Made by a program: the position numbers and the translations under genes | Shown here: positions 27,820-37,350 of the stretch, piece by piece | Layout of the letters: the number at the start of each line of letters is the position of its first letter | Position numbering within the stretch: the stretch's first letter is position 1 | NCBI GenBank assembly: GCA_963773745.1 | Contig: CAVZCL010000005.1 | Location: 124,001-188,000, forward strand | Reading direction: 5' to 3' | DNA length: 64,000 bases | DNA from: UBA5069 sp963773745 | Lineage (GTDB): Bacteria > Chloroflexota > Anaerolineae > Caldilineales > Caldilineaceae | Notes under the pieces: model-generated | Told to the model about the DNA's origin: nothing | Database searches by the model: none | What the model saw: only the letters and a program-made list of their open reading frames with translations

Positions 27820-27852
27820 CACCTCCTCGCGCCCCGCGAGGAGGTGTTTTTT
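27820..27852 (+). terminator. Riboswitch expression-platform terminator
   Basis: CACCTCCTCGCG (27820-27831) pairs perfectly with CGCGAGGAGGTG (27835-27846) and is followed by six T. It lies between the riboswitch and the first gene, as expected for a B12-induced transcription stop. Confidence 0.92.
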
Positions 27853-27906
27853 ATTTCATTGCAATGGGGCGGCGCGGCACCGCCCACACACTGGGGAGAA
27901 CGCAGC

Positions 27907-29287
27907 ATGGTTGCATGGCGCAGGTTTGTTCGGGCGGGTACGGCGACATTCGTGGTGCTCAGCGCAGTGGCGCTGCTGCTGCTGGGCGCGCAGAGCGCCA
28001 TGGCGCAGGAGGGGATCCGGCGCGGATGCCGGTGCGGCGAACGGCAGCACAGCCAACGCGGCCACAATTGTGGTGCAAACGGATGGTGGCCTGCTTGTGC
28101 GCCCCATCACCTTCACCACGCCTCTCTCCGGGCTGGCGGCGCTGCAAGCCTCAGGGCTTGAGGTGACTGTGGCCGAGACGAGCTTTGGCCCGGCCGTCTG
28201 CGCCGTGGCCGGTGTGGGCTGCCCGGCGGACGACTGCTTCTGCGGCGGCGACAACTTCTGGAATTACAGCGCATGGGACGGCGAAGCGTGGGTAGGCTAT
28301 CCCGTTGGCGCATCCAGTTCAATCATCAGCAGCACCGGTGCAATTGAGGGCTGGCGCTGGGGCGTCTATACGGGCACGGCCACCTCGCCCGTGGGCATTG
28401 TGGAGGCTGTCCCCGCTGCGCTCGAGTGGCTGCACGCCCAGCAGTCGATCTATGACGGTGGCTATGGCGGCATGGGCGGCGTGGCCGAGACGCTCTTTGC
28501 AATTGGCGCCAATGGCATTGCGGCGCGCGATTGGCAGACGCCCAAGGGTGTGAGCCTGGAAGACAACGCACGTGCCCAGCAAACCAGGTTTTCGCGGCGC
28601 GATGTGGCCAGCGCAGGCAAGGTGGCTGTGGGGCTTGCGGCCGGCGACGCCTGCTGGAATGGTCGCGGTCGCCTGCCCATGGACTTCTTTGACGAGGAAC
28701 TGGGCGCCTTTGCGGCCGACAGCGGCCCCAACGCGTGGGGCATTCTGGGCACGCTCGCACTCAGCGAGACCGTGCCGGTCGCGGCGGTTGACGCACTGCG
28801 CGCCGCCGGCCAGCCCGACGGCGGCTGGGAGTGGATGGCGGGCTTCGGCTCCGACTCCAACACGACGACGCTGGTGATTCAGACGCTGATTGCCGCAGGC
28901 GAGCCGGTGACCGCCACCGAAGTTGTGAGCGGGCTGGCCTACATCAAGCAGGCGCAGCAGGACGACGGCGGCTTTGCCTATGACCTGACGAGCGGCGGCG
29001 GCAGCGATGCCAACTCCACCGCCTATGCGGTGCAGGCGCTGGTTGCGGCGGGCGAGAATCCTGCGGGCGAGGCGTGGAGCGTTGACGGTGCGACGCCCAA
29101 TGGTGTAACGCCCAATGGTGTAACGCCCATCGACTATCTGTTGAGCCTGCAGTTGGAGGACGGCAGCTTTGAGTGGCAGGCCGGCACGGGCAGCAATCTC
29201 TTTGCCACGCAGCAGGCCATTCCTGCGCTGCTTCAGCGTCCCTATCCGATTGCAGTGCGCGCCGTGGAAAAGTGTGCGTGGAAGTGA
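27907..29287 (+). CDS. Secreted transcobalamin-like protein: DUF4430-like beta domain plus prenyltransferase-type alpha/alpha repeats
   Basis: A signal peptide (TATFVVLSAVALLLLGAQSAMA) is followed, after one shift near 28012, by a DUF4430-like beta domain with a Cys loop (GVGCPADDCFCGGDNFWNY) ending in IEGWRWG. The rest is a series of squalene-cyclase/prenyltransferase-type repeats (DGGWEWMAGFGSD, DDGGFAYDLTSGGG, DGSFEWQAGTGS), which form an alpha/alpha toroid. Animal B12 carriers (intrinsic factor, transcobalamin) combine the same two folds in the opposite order. With a cobalamin riboswitch in front and an ECF importer behind, a role in capturing cobalamin outside the membrane is the best inference. 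It overlaps the next gene at GTGA. Confidence 0.85.
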
Positions 29288-30065
29288 GCCGCGTCCTCAA
29301 TCGGCGGCGGCTATGGCTCTTCCCGGCGGCTCTATTGCTGCTGGCTGCGCTGCTGCTTGCAGCCCGCAGCCCCGCACTTGCGCAGGAGGATGGGCAAGCG
29401 CCCCTGCAGGCCGGGCTGGTGATCGTCACAGGCAGCGACGAGCCTGCCACCTACTGCGTGGAGCTTGCGCCCGACGAGACCATTACCGGGAACGAGCTGC
29501 TGCAGCGCGCCGGTGTACGGGTGGTGGCCGACCAGAACGCGATGGGTGCAACCATTTGCAGCCTCAACGGTACGGGCTGTGCCTTTCCCGCCGAATCCTG
29601 CTTCTGCCAGTGCATGGGCACCCCGTGCACCTACTGGTCCTATTGGCGGCAGGATGAGGCGGGGGCGTGGCAGTACGCGATTGCCGGTGCGGCCAATACG
29701 CGCATTCGCACCGGTACGGTGGAGGGTTGGGTGTGGGGCGAGGGAACAACGCAGTCAGCCGCGTCCCCACCCGCCGTCACGCTGGGTGAGATTTGCGGGG
29801 ATGCTGCCGCTGGGCCAGTCGCCGCTGGGCTGGGCGACGCAGCCGACGGGCGCGCCGCAGGCGGGTGCAAGCCCCGCCGAGGGCTCGCAGGCAGCTGCTG
29901 GGCCGCCACCGCCGGTGGCTGCGGCCACTGTGGAGTCAGTGGCTGCAGAGGCTGTGCGCAGGTGAAACAGGCAACAACTCGTGGGCGCTGGCCGGGCTGG
30001 CGGCGCTTGTGGTGATACCGGTGGCGGCGATTCTGCTGTTGCGCCGGCGGAAGGATTCGGCATGA
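29284..30065 (+). CDS. DUF4430-like beta-domain protein with C-terminal membrane anchor (frameshifted)
   Basis: After a signal peptide (LLLAALLLAARSPALA) comes one beta domain with the same plan as in the upstream gene: ICSLNGTGCAF, a Cys-rich CFCQCMGTPC loop, YWSYWRQ and VEGWVWG. A Pro/Ala linker and a C-terminal helix ending in basic residues (ALVVIPVAAILLLRRRK) are recovered in two further frames (shifts near 29800 and 29965). The layout is a surface-tethered binding domain. The start overlaps the preceding stop (GTGA at 29284) and the stop overlaps the S-component ATG (ATGA at 30062), so the genes are tightly coupled. It probably hands cobalamin to the ECF transporter. Confidence 0.75.
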
Positions 30066-30937
30066 AGCGGTTACAGTCTGGCTTGAGCATAACCATATTT
30101 GCACTGACGGCTGTGCTGGGTGTGGGCGCGTTCCTCTACCCCTTCTGGCTGCCTGCCGTCGCGCAGAGCGTCTCTGCCGGCGGTGGCATGGCACACACAA
30201 GTGATTCGGCGCTGGTGCTCACTGTCATCGTCGCTCTCTGCTTTGCCGTGCTGCTGGTGGAGGTGCAGGCGCAAGCCGTCAGCGCCAAGGCAATTGCGCT
30301 TATGGGCGTGCTGGTGGCCATGAACAGCGTGCTGCGCTTTGCCGAGGTGGCCATCCCCATGCCGGGCGGCTTCAGCCCCATCTTCCCGCTCATCCTGCTG
30401 GGGGGCTACGTCTTTGGCGCGCGCATTGGCTTCCTGCTCGGCGCGCTCACCATACTTGCCTCGGCGCTCATCACCGGCGGGGTGGGGCCGTGGATGCCCT
30501 ATCAGATGCTGACTGCGGGTTGGGTGGGCATGTCCGCGCCCCTCGTGCGCATCCCTGTGCAGGCTCTGCGGCGTGCCGGCTTTGCGGCCGCAGGCGCAGA
30601 GGTGGCGCTGCTGGCGGCTGCCGGTGCGCTCTGGGGCTTTGTTTACGGCATGATCATGAATATCTGGTTCTGGCCCTTTGCCATTGGCCCCAGCACCATG
30701 TACTGGCAACCGGGGATTGGCGTGTGGGAGACGCTGCAGCGCTATGCCACCTTCTACGCCGTGACATCGCTGGCGTGGGATGTGGTGTCGGCTACGGGCA
30801 ATGCCCTGCTGATTGTGCTGCTGGGCGGCGCGGTGCTGCGCATTCTGCGCCGCTTCCACCAGCGCTTCGATTTCGCATATGTGCCCGCACTGGCAGCCCG
30901 CACTGCAGCCCGGCCCGGTGCCGGCGCCCATGGCTGA
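30062..30937 (+). CDS. ECF transporter substrate-binding (S) component, probably for cobalamin
   Basis: The integral membrane protein (about 290 residues, six or more helices) has FGARIGFLLGALTILASALITGG and PWMPYQMLTAGWVGM, typical of ECF S components that bind a vitamin inside the membrane. Cobalamin is inferred from the riboswitch and carrier-like neighbours. The stop at 30937 is probably not native: a shift near 30890 opens a Pro/Ala tail ending at 31022, which would overlap the next start as GTGA, matching the other overlaps in this operon. Confidence 0.85.
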   Translation: MKRLQSGLSITIFALTAVLGVGAFLYPFWLPAVAQSVSAGGGMAHTSDSALVLTVIVALCFAVLLVEVQAQAVSAKAIALMGVLVAMNSVLRFAEVAIPMPGGFSPIFPLILLGGYVFGARIGFLLGALTILASALITGGVGPWMPYQMLTAGWVGMSAPLVRIPVQALRRAGFAAAGAEVALLAAAGALWGFVYGMIMNIWFWPFAIGPSTMYWQPGIGVWETLQRYATFYAVTSLAWDVVSATGNALLIVLLGGAVLRILRRFHQRFDFAYVPALAARTAARPGAGAHG

Positions 30938-31018
30938 TCTGCAGCCGGCGCACGCGCCGCGCACGTCGGCCCCGCTCACACCCGCACCGGCCGCCGGCCG
31001 CACCGCTCGGAGCCGCGC

Positions 31019-32095
31019 GTGAGCGAGCCGTACATAGTGGAGCAGGGCATGGCGGAGCAGGGCGCCACTGCGCCGCTGCACACAGGCGCGTGGCTGATCT
31101 GGCTGGTGGCGGCAGGTGTCATGCTCACTGTGACGCGCAACCCGATTTACATTGGCCTCGTGCTGCTGTGGGTGGCGATTGTGCTGGCCGGGCTGGGTAA
31201 CGGCGATATGGGCGGCGGCGCGCCGTTGCTGTCGCCGCTGCGCTTTGCGCTTGTGGTTGTGCCGGTGGCGGCGATCTTCAATGCGCTCTTTGTGCACGCC
31301 GGTGAGACGGTGATCGTGCGCATTCCTGCGGCCATTCCTGTAATCGGTGGCCCGGTGACCCTTGAGGCGCTTGCGTATGGGGCGCTCAACGGGCTTGTCC
31401 TCACGGGGCTCTTTGCCGCCTTTGCCGTCTTCAACCGCGTGACACCCGTGCGCTCGCTCATCCAGCTTGCGCCGCGTGCCTACTATGCCGTCGCTGTGAC
31501 TGTGGCGATTGCTGTGACCTTTGTGCCGGTGACGCTGCGCCAGGCGGTGCAGATTCGCGAAGCGCAGGCAGTGCGCGGCCACCGCCTCAAGGGGGTGCGC
31601 AGTTGGGCGCCCATCTTCCTGCCGCTGCTGAGCAGTGGCATGGAGCGGGCGCTGCAGTTGGCCGAAGCAATGGTGGCGCGTGGTTTTGCGGCAGGCAGCG
31701 GCCAGCCATCGCGCGCCACTTTGCGCACGCAGATAATGTTGGTGGTGGGCACGCTGCTCTTTGGCGGCGGGCTGGTGGTGCGGCTGCTGGGCAAGCCGTG
31801 GGCAGGCTCGGCGCTGCTGCTGACCGGCCTGGCCATCTTGCTGGGGGGCATCTGGCTGGCGGGGCGGGCGCATGCGCACACCGTCTACCGCGCCATCCCC
31901 TGGCAGCGTGCGGACTGGGCGGTGGCTGCTGCTGCGGCCGCTGGCGCGCTGCTCTTTCTGCTGCCGCTGCCCGCCATCGACCATGGCTCGCTTGCCTGGT
32001 ATCCCTACCCGGCCTTCACGCTGCCGGGATTCAGCCTGGTGCTGGTTGCGGCAACGTGGGGGCTGCTTGGGCCAGTTGTGAAGAGGAATTGGTAA
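31019..32095 (+). CDS. ECF transporter transmembrane (T) component
   Basis: The 358-residue membrane protein has the EcfT/CbiQ layout: several helices, a cytoplasmic coupling segment with the RQAVQIREAQAVRGHRL stretch (the usual A-R-G-like motif) and PLLSSGMERALQLAEAMVARGF. The T component couples the S component to the ATPases. GTG 31019 is taken as start because it overlaps the end of the upstream frame. The TAA lies inside a 14-base hairpin arm (32087-32120). Confidence 0.9.
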   Translation: MSEPYIVEQGMAEQGATAPLHTGAWLIWLVAAGVMLTVTRNPIYIGLVLLWVAIVLAGLGNGDMGGGAPLLSPLRFALVVVPVAAIFNALFVHAGETVIVRIPAAIPVIGGPVTLEALAYGALNGLVLTGLFAAFAVFNRVTPVRSLIQLAPRAYYAVAVTVAIAVTFVPVTLRQAVQIREAQAVRGHRLKGVRSWAPIFLPLLSSGMERALQLAEAMVARGFAAGSGQPSRATLRTQIMLVVGTLLFGGGLVVRLLGKPWAGSALLLTGLAILLGGIWLAGRAHAHTVYRAIPWQRADWAVAAAAAAGALLFLLPLPAIDHGSLAWYPYPAFTLPGFSLVLVAATWGLLGPVVKRNW

Positions 32096-32120
32096 TTGAG
32101 ACCGCACTCAATTACCAATT
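32087..32120. repeat. 14-bp inverted repeat overlapping the EcfT stop codon
   Basis: AATTGGTAATTGAG (32087-32100) pairs exactly with CTCAATTACCAATT (32107-32120). It includes the last codons and stop of the T-component gene, in the 74-base gap before the ATPase gene. Confidence 0.85.
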
Positions 32121-32169
32121 CAGCCAATGACCAATCTTCAATGCTCGATATTCAATATTCCGTCACCCA

Positions 32170-33822
32170 ATGATCTCCTTCGCGCACGTCTCCTACACCT
32201 ACCCCGGCGCAAAACGGCCGGCGCTGCACAACATCTCGCTGGAGCTGCCGGCGGGCGAGTTTGTGCTGGTCGCCGGTGAGTCGGGCGCAGGCAAGTCGAC
32301 GCTGCTGCGCTGCCTCAACGGCCTCGTGCCCCACTTTACGGGCGGGGTGATTTCGGGCGCAATCCGCGTCAACGGGTTGGACCCCGTCGCTGCCTCGCCC
32401 CAAATCATGAGCCGCCACGTTGGCTTCGTCTTTCAGAACCCCGAGAGCCAGTTCGTTATGGACCGCGTGGAGGACGAGATTGCCTTTGCGCTGGAAAACG
32501 CCGCCATCGCTCCGCAGGAAATGCGCGTGCGCGTGGAAGAGACCCTCGACCTGCTCGACCTCGCGCCGCTGCGTGATCGCCCGCTGGCTACGCTTTCGGG
32601 CGGCGAGCAGCAGCGTGTGGCCATTGCCGCGGCGCTTGCGCTGCGCCCGGCTATCCTTGTGCTGGACGAGCCAACCTCGCAGCTTGACCCCAAGTCGGCC
32701 GAGGATGTGCTCAATGCGCTGGTGCGCCTGAACCAGGATATGGGGCTGACAGTTGTGCTGGCCGAGCACCGCCTCGAGCGCGTGCTTGCCTACGTCGACC
32801 GCATGGTGTACGTGGCGGCGCTGGGCAACGATGTGTTGGTCGACGAGCCGCGACGCGTGCTGGAGCAGATTGAGGCCGCCCCGCCGCTTGTGCGCCTGGC
32901 CAAACGGCTGAACTGGTCACCCTTGCCCCTCACCATCAAGGAGGGGCTGCGCTTCAGCCGCGCACTTGCACCCGCCGCTGAGGCAGTGGCGGTGCGCGCA
33001 CCGTTGCCTGCTGCCGCGGGCGCACCCTACATTTCGGTGCAGGATCTATCCTTCAGTTACCGCGACCGACCGGTGCTCAAGCAGGTGACGCTGGAGGTGC
33101 GGCCCAACGAAATTGTGGCCCTTATGGGGCGCAACGGGGCCGGCAAGACGACGCTGCTCAAGAGCCTGGTGGGGCTGGTGAAGCCGGCGCACGGTCAGGT
33201 GTGCATAGCCGGCAAGGAGACACGCGGCATGGATACCGCCGACATCTGCCGCAATGTGGCCTACCTGCCGCAGGACCCCAACGCGCTCCTCTTTGCCGAC
33301 ACAGTGGCCGACGAACTGGCCATTACGCTGCGCAACCACGGGCGCGATGCGTCGCAGCCCGCAGCGCAGGCGCAGATTGCGCAGACGCTGGCGCGCTTGC
33401 GCCTGGGCGACAAGGCCGCGGCCTACCCGCGCGACCTGAGTGTAGGCGAGCGCCAGCGCGTGGCACTGGGTGCCGTCACCGTGACACAGCCTGGCGCGCT
33501 GCTGCTCGACGAGCCGACGCGTGGCCTCGATTACGCCGCCAAGGATGCTCTGATTGCCATGATTCGCGAGTGGAGTGACGCTGGCGCAGCGGTTGTGATT
33601 GTGACCCACGATGTGGAACTGGCGGCCGCGCTCGCGCACCGCGTCGTCCTCATGAGCCAGGGCGAGATCATCGCCGACGGCCCGCCGGCGCAGGTGCTGG
33701 GCGCATCGCCCCTCTTTGCGCCGCAGGTGGCTCGCCTCTTCCCCAACCGCGGTTGGCTCACGCCCGCCGATGCGCTCGCGGGGATGGGGATTGAAAACAC
33801 AAAGTTGAAGATCGAGTATTGA
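32170..33822 (+). CDS. ECF transporter ATPase, two ABC domains fused
   Basis: The 550-residue protein joins two ABC ATPase domains. The first has Walker A GESGAGKST, signature LSGGEQQR and Walker B ILVLDEPTS; the second has GRNGAGKTT, LSVGERQR and LLLDEPTRG. In ECF systems the two ATPases are usually separate (EcfA1/EcfA2); fusion occurs in several lineages. It powers the importer formed with the S and T proteins upstream. The last codons (TKLKIEY, stop) come from an arm of the inverted repeat at 33804. Confidence 0.95.
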   Translation: MISFAHVSYTYPGAKRPALHNISLELPAGEFVLVAGESGAGKSTLLRCLNGLVPHFTGGVISGAIRVNGLDPVAASPQIMSRHVGFVFQNPESQFVMDRVEDEIAFALENAAIAPQEMRVRVEETLDLLDLAPLRDRPLATLSGGEQQRVAIAAALALRPAILVLDEPTSQLDPKSAEDVLNALVRLNQDMGLTVVLAEHRLERVLAYVDRMVYVAALGNDVLVDEPRRVLEQIEAAPPLVRLAKRLNWSPLPLTIKEGLRFSRALAPAAEAVAVRAPLPAAAGAPYISVQDLSFSYRDRPVLKQVTLEVRPNEIVALMGRNGAGKTTLLKSLVGLVKPAHGQVCIAGKETRGMDTADICRNVAYLPQDPNALLFADTVADELAITLRNHGRDASQPAAQAQIAQTLARLRLGDKAAAYPRDLSVGERQRVALGAVTVTQPGALLLDEPTRGLDYAAKDALIAMIREWSDAGAAVVIVTHDVELAAALAHRVVLMSQGEIIADGPPAQVLGASPLFAPQVARLFPNRGWLTPADALAGMGIENTKLKIEY

Positions 33823-33860
33823 GCACGCACGCGTGCGATACTCAATACTCGATCTTCAAC
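33804..33860. repeat. 20-bp perfect inverted repeat overlapping the ECF ATPase stop codon
   Basis: GTTGAAGATCGAGTATTGAG (33804-33823) pairs exactly with 33841-33860. The upstream arm encodes the last residues and stop of the ATPase gene. Related words occur at 32127-32160. Confidence 0.92.
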
Positions 33861-33918
33861 GGTCAATTCTGAATCTGATATCCGCGCGAAAGCCAGCCCT
33901 TGCTTCCTGGAGACGAAA

Positions 33919-34482
33919 ATGCCAAGACTGACGAAGATCTATACCCGCACCGGCGACGCCGGCGACACCGCCCTGGGCGGCGGCCAGCGCGTGCCCAAGG
34001 ACAATCTGCGCGTGGCCGTCTATGGCACCGTGGATGAACTCAACTCGCAGATTGGCGTCGCGCTGGCGCTGGGGCTGGACGCCAAGCTCGACGAAGCGCT
34101 GCGCCGCATTCAGAACGAACTCTTTGATGTCGGCTCCGACCTCTGCTTCATTGAGGCCGACAAGCAGAAGTGGCCGCTGCCCCAGGTGGAGGCGCGCCAT
34201 ATCACCGTCCAGGAGCAACTTATCGACGAGATGCAGGGCGTGGTGGGGCCGCTGGAGAACTTCATTTTGCCGGGCGGCACGCCTGGCGCGGCGCAGTTGC
34301 ACGTGGCGCGCACCGTCTGCCGCCGCGCCGAGCGCGACGCAACTACCCTCGCCCGCACCGAGAGCGTGGGTCCCTATGTGCTGGCCTACCTGAATCGCCT
34401 CTCGGACCTGCTCTTTGTCATGGCGCGCTACGAGAACAACGCCAAGGGCGTCGAGGAGCCCCTCTGGCGGCCGGGCGCATAA
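33919..34482 (+). CDS. pduO: ATP:cob(I)alamin adenosyltransferase, PduO type
   Basis: The 187-residue protein has all PduO-family signatures: IYTRTGDAGDTALGGG at the N-terminus (ATP binding), VDELNSQIG, FILPGGTPGAAQLHVARTVCRRAER and LNRLSDLLFVMAR. It transfers the adenosyl group of ATP to cob(I)alamin, giving coenzyme B12. Placed directly after the B12 import genes, it completes an uptake-and-activation module, and its product is the cofactor of the mutase at 49653. A GGAG site precedes ATG 33919. Confidence 0.95.
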   Translation: MPRLTKIYTRTGDAGDTALGGGQRVPKDNLRVAVYGTVDELNSQIGVALALGLDAKLDEALRRIQNELFDVGSDLCFIEADKQKWPLPQVEARHITVQEQLIDEMQGVVGPLENFILPGGTPGAAQLHVARTVCRRAERDATTLARTESVGPYVLAYLNRLSDLLFVMARYENNAKGVEEPLWRPGA

Positions 34483-34594
34483 CAACCGCAGTACACAGAT
34501 TTCACAGATTTTGACAGATGAAAAACAGATGACAACGGAGTGGAATCCGTTGTCATCTGTTTTTCATCTGTCAAATCTGTGTACTGCAGTTGTT
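34481..34594. repeat. Long inverted repeat, GTACACAGAT word family
   Basis: AACAACCGCAGTACACAG at 34481 and its near-complement ending at 34594 bracket arms of about 50-59 bases, with one 10-base bulge. It lies between the converging pduO and S41 genes and fills most of the gap. Confidence 0.9.
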
Positions 34595-34609
34595 TGTTGC
34601 GGGATTCGG

Positions 34610-36972
34610 CTAGTTGGCGTCGCTTACCTCAAGCACGTAATCGCCCTCCAGCCTGTCACCCGCGCCGGCGACTTCCACCGTCAGCGTCAGATCTGCGGGG
34701 ATGTCAAGCTCGGTGATTTCGGCATTGGGGCCGCCGTCGGCGCTGTCGTTCTGCTCAAAGACCAGTTCGCTGTCAATGTAGAGGCGCAGCACGGTGTCCA
34801 GCTCGCCGCTTTCATCGGTGGCGGTGATGTTGATCTTGTCGCCTTCGCTCACCTCGAGGGTGTAGAGATTGCGGCTGTCGGGCGTCAGCGTGCCTTCCAC
34901 GCTCTCGCCAATGGCAATGTCGCCGCCATCTTCGGTGGCAACCGTTGTAGCCCCGTCCAGCCATGCCACGGCCGCATCAATCACCGGATCGGTCGCGCTG
35001 GTAAGCGTCTCCAGCGTCACGGGCACCTGCACTGTGGGCGCAACGCCCTTGCCCTCAATGTGGATCTCGCCCTCTTCGTTCACCGCACGGCCAATGGTCA
35101 TGCGGAAGAAGAGGCTTTCGGGCATCTTCACATCATTGACGGAGCCGCCCAGGCCGGCCGTGGGATACTGCCCCACAATCGCGGCGCGGTCGTCAAGCGT
35201 CATGTCATACGCGAAGAACTCGCACGCGCTCGCACATGCCGGCCCCACCAGCACTGCCACCTTGCCGTTGTAGCGCAGGGCTGGGTCGGGCAGATAGAAC
35301 TGGTCCTCATTGCGCGGGTCAAACTTGAACTCGTCCAGGCTCTTGTCGTAATAGCCGGTGTTGCCCAGCTTCAGCTCGTCCTGGAAGAAGTAGGCGGCCA
35401 GCTGATCGGCGAGGAAGCCCGCGCCGCCGCCGTTCTGGCGCATGTCCACGACCACGCCCGGCACGCCCTGGCTGTTGAGCGCCTGGATCATGCGTTCCCA
35501 GAGCTGCACTGTGAGCACGCTGTTGTCCGCAAAGTCGGTAATGCGGGCGTAGACATAATCCGTGCCGTCAATCGGGTGATATTCCACTGGCAGCTCATAG
35601 CCTGTAGAGCCGCTGTAGAAGGAGGATTGGCTGAAGCTCTCCATCTCGCCCACAGCCGTCAGCGTCACATCTTCTTCGCTGCGGCTGCCCGGGTTCTGAT
35701 AGGTCAACTCGACATCGGTGCCCACAGGAAAGCGGGTGGCATACCGCAGTTGCTGCAGGCGCAAGTTGTGCTCCGTGCTAAAGGGGCCGGACCAGGCGGT
35801 GGTTTCGTCCACATACTGATCGACCGGCGTGCCGTCGATGGCGATAATTTCGGCGCCCAGTTCGATGCCCGCCTCTTCAGCAGGGCCACCCGGCGTCAGG
35901 AAGTTGACGATGGTGCCGCCCTCATCCACATCGCGGATGCCCATGCCAAGCCCACCGCTCACAATCTCCTGGAACTCGGCGCCCGGAGGCACGCCGGCGT
36001 TCACATGGCCGTCGGGAATCTCCCACGACGAATTCGCGCAGCGCGGCTTCGTAGGCGGAGGCGTCATTGTCGGCGTCGGCGCGCTCAAAGCGGGGCAGAT
36101 ACTTGTCCAGCAGCCCGTCCCAATCAATGTTCTTGGCCTCGCTGAAGGCATACTCCTTGCGCATCTTCTCGACAAGGCTCTGGAAGGCTTCGGCGTAAGA
36201 CTCCTCGGAGTAGTCCGCCAGCGCCGAGCCTTCGGGCTCGATCAGGTCCACCACAGCGCGCGGCTGGGCGCGAGAAGGTGAAGGGATCGCTGTCCATGTC
36301 CACAATTGTGTACCCCTGCGGCAGGGTCACAATCGGATCGTCCTCAGTAAAGAGAAGGCCATCTGCGCCAAAGCCGCTGGGGAAGCCCTGCTCGTCATCC
36401 GGCGCATAGACCAGAAACTTGCCGCCGATGACCTCGCGCCGCGTCTCCCGATCCTCGCTGACGCGCGTGGAGGCGTAGGCCGTTGACCAGCCGCCGCCGT
36501 AAAGGTCGCGCACCTCAAGGAATGGATCGCCGAAGGTGTTGGTCCAGTAGGCAATGGCGAAGGTCATGACGCCTGTATCTTCGTTGCCGTCATTGTCCAC
36601 ATCGCGCAGCGAGCCCTGCGGCTCAATCGGCAGCGCAAGCGAGTAGGTGAAGGGTGACTCGAAGAAATCCGAGGTGATCTGGCCGATGGTCTGCGACGCC
36701 TCGGGCATGACAAAGCGCTCGTTGCGGTCCACAAAGCCCGCCTGATCTTCAAGTATGACCATGGGCGAAGCCACGCCCAGCGTAAAGAAAGGATCAGTGT
36801 AGGCCACCTCGCCGGTAATGACGACCGGGCCGCCTTCGTCGTTGACGATTTCGGCGGGCGGAGCGGCGGGCGTCGTCTGGGCCAGCGCGCCCATGGGCAG
36901 CAGCACGCCCACGCTGAGCACGGCTGCGAGCGAGAGTGAAAAGAGCCTCTGCAAGTGTTTGTTCTTGTTCAT
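34610..36972 (-). CDS. Secreted S41-family protease with PDZ and C-terminal PPC-like domains (frameshifted)
   Basis: A signal peptide (LFSLSLAAVLSVGVLLPMGALA) starts at ATG 36972. After an N-terminal domain, shifts near 36268 and 36030 join a PDZ domain (GLGMGIRDVDEGGTIVNF, then PAEEAGIELGAEIIAIDG) and an S41 peptidase core. The likely catalytic Ser is in VGPACASACEFFAYD, with PGVVVDMRQNGGG upstream and VGQYPTAGLGG downstream. The last 100 residues resemble the bacterial pre-peptidase C-terminal beta domain. S41 enzymes trim exported proteins or peptides. A promoter is visible at 37033-37062. Confidence 0.85.
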
Positions 36973-37032
36973 TGGGTACCCTTCTGCGGTTGGATGTCTG
37001 CGGTCTGGTGATTCCAGGCGGTGGCCCGTGCC

Positions 37033-37062
37033 ATTGTGCCGACGCGGGAAGTCAATTGTCAA
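37033..37062 (-). promoter_or_regulatory. Sigma70-type promoter for the S41 protease gene
   Basis: On the minus strand TTGACA (37062-37057) and CACAAT (37038-37033) are 18 bases apart, leaving a leader of about 55 bases before ATG 36972. The remainder of the 378-base divergent gap shows only a short direct repeat (CTGACGCATA, 37079-37097). Confidence 0.55.
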
Positions 37063-37350
37063 GCAGGTTGTGCGCCGATCTGACGCATACTGACGCATAC
37101 TATAGCCTATTGTATGTGCGGGCAACGGTGACCGCGATTCCAGCCCGCATAACACGTTAATCTGTGCACTCGTGGTCACTCTATCCTCCACAGCGCATAC
37201 GTAGATGAAGCAATGATAAAGAGTTGATGTGAAGAGCAGCGCCGCCGCCGAAATACGTTATACTGGATCGGCGCGCATGTGCAGTGCCAACAACCTGCAC
37301 CATGCAACCGTGAAGCGTTCGTTGTGCAGGAGGTAGTACAGGAGGCTGGT

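Noticed and set aside
30071..32107. 678-residue minus-strand ORF opposite the ECF S and T genes
   Set aside because: Arg/His/Gln-rich shadow of two clear membrane proteins on the plus strand.
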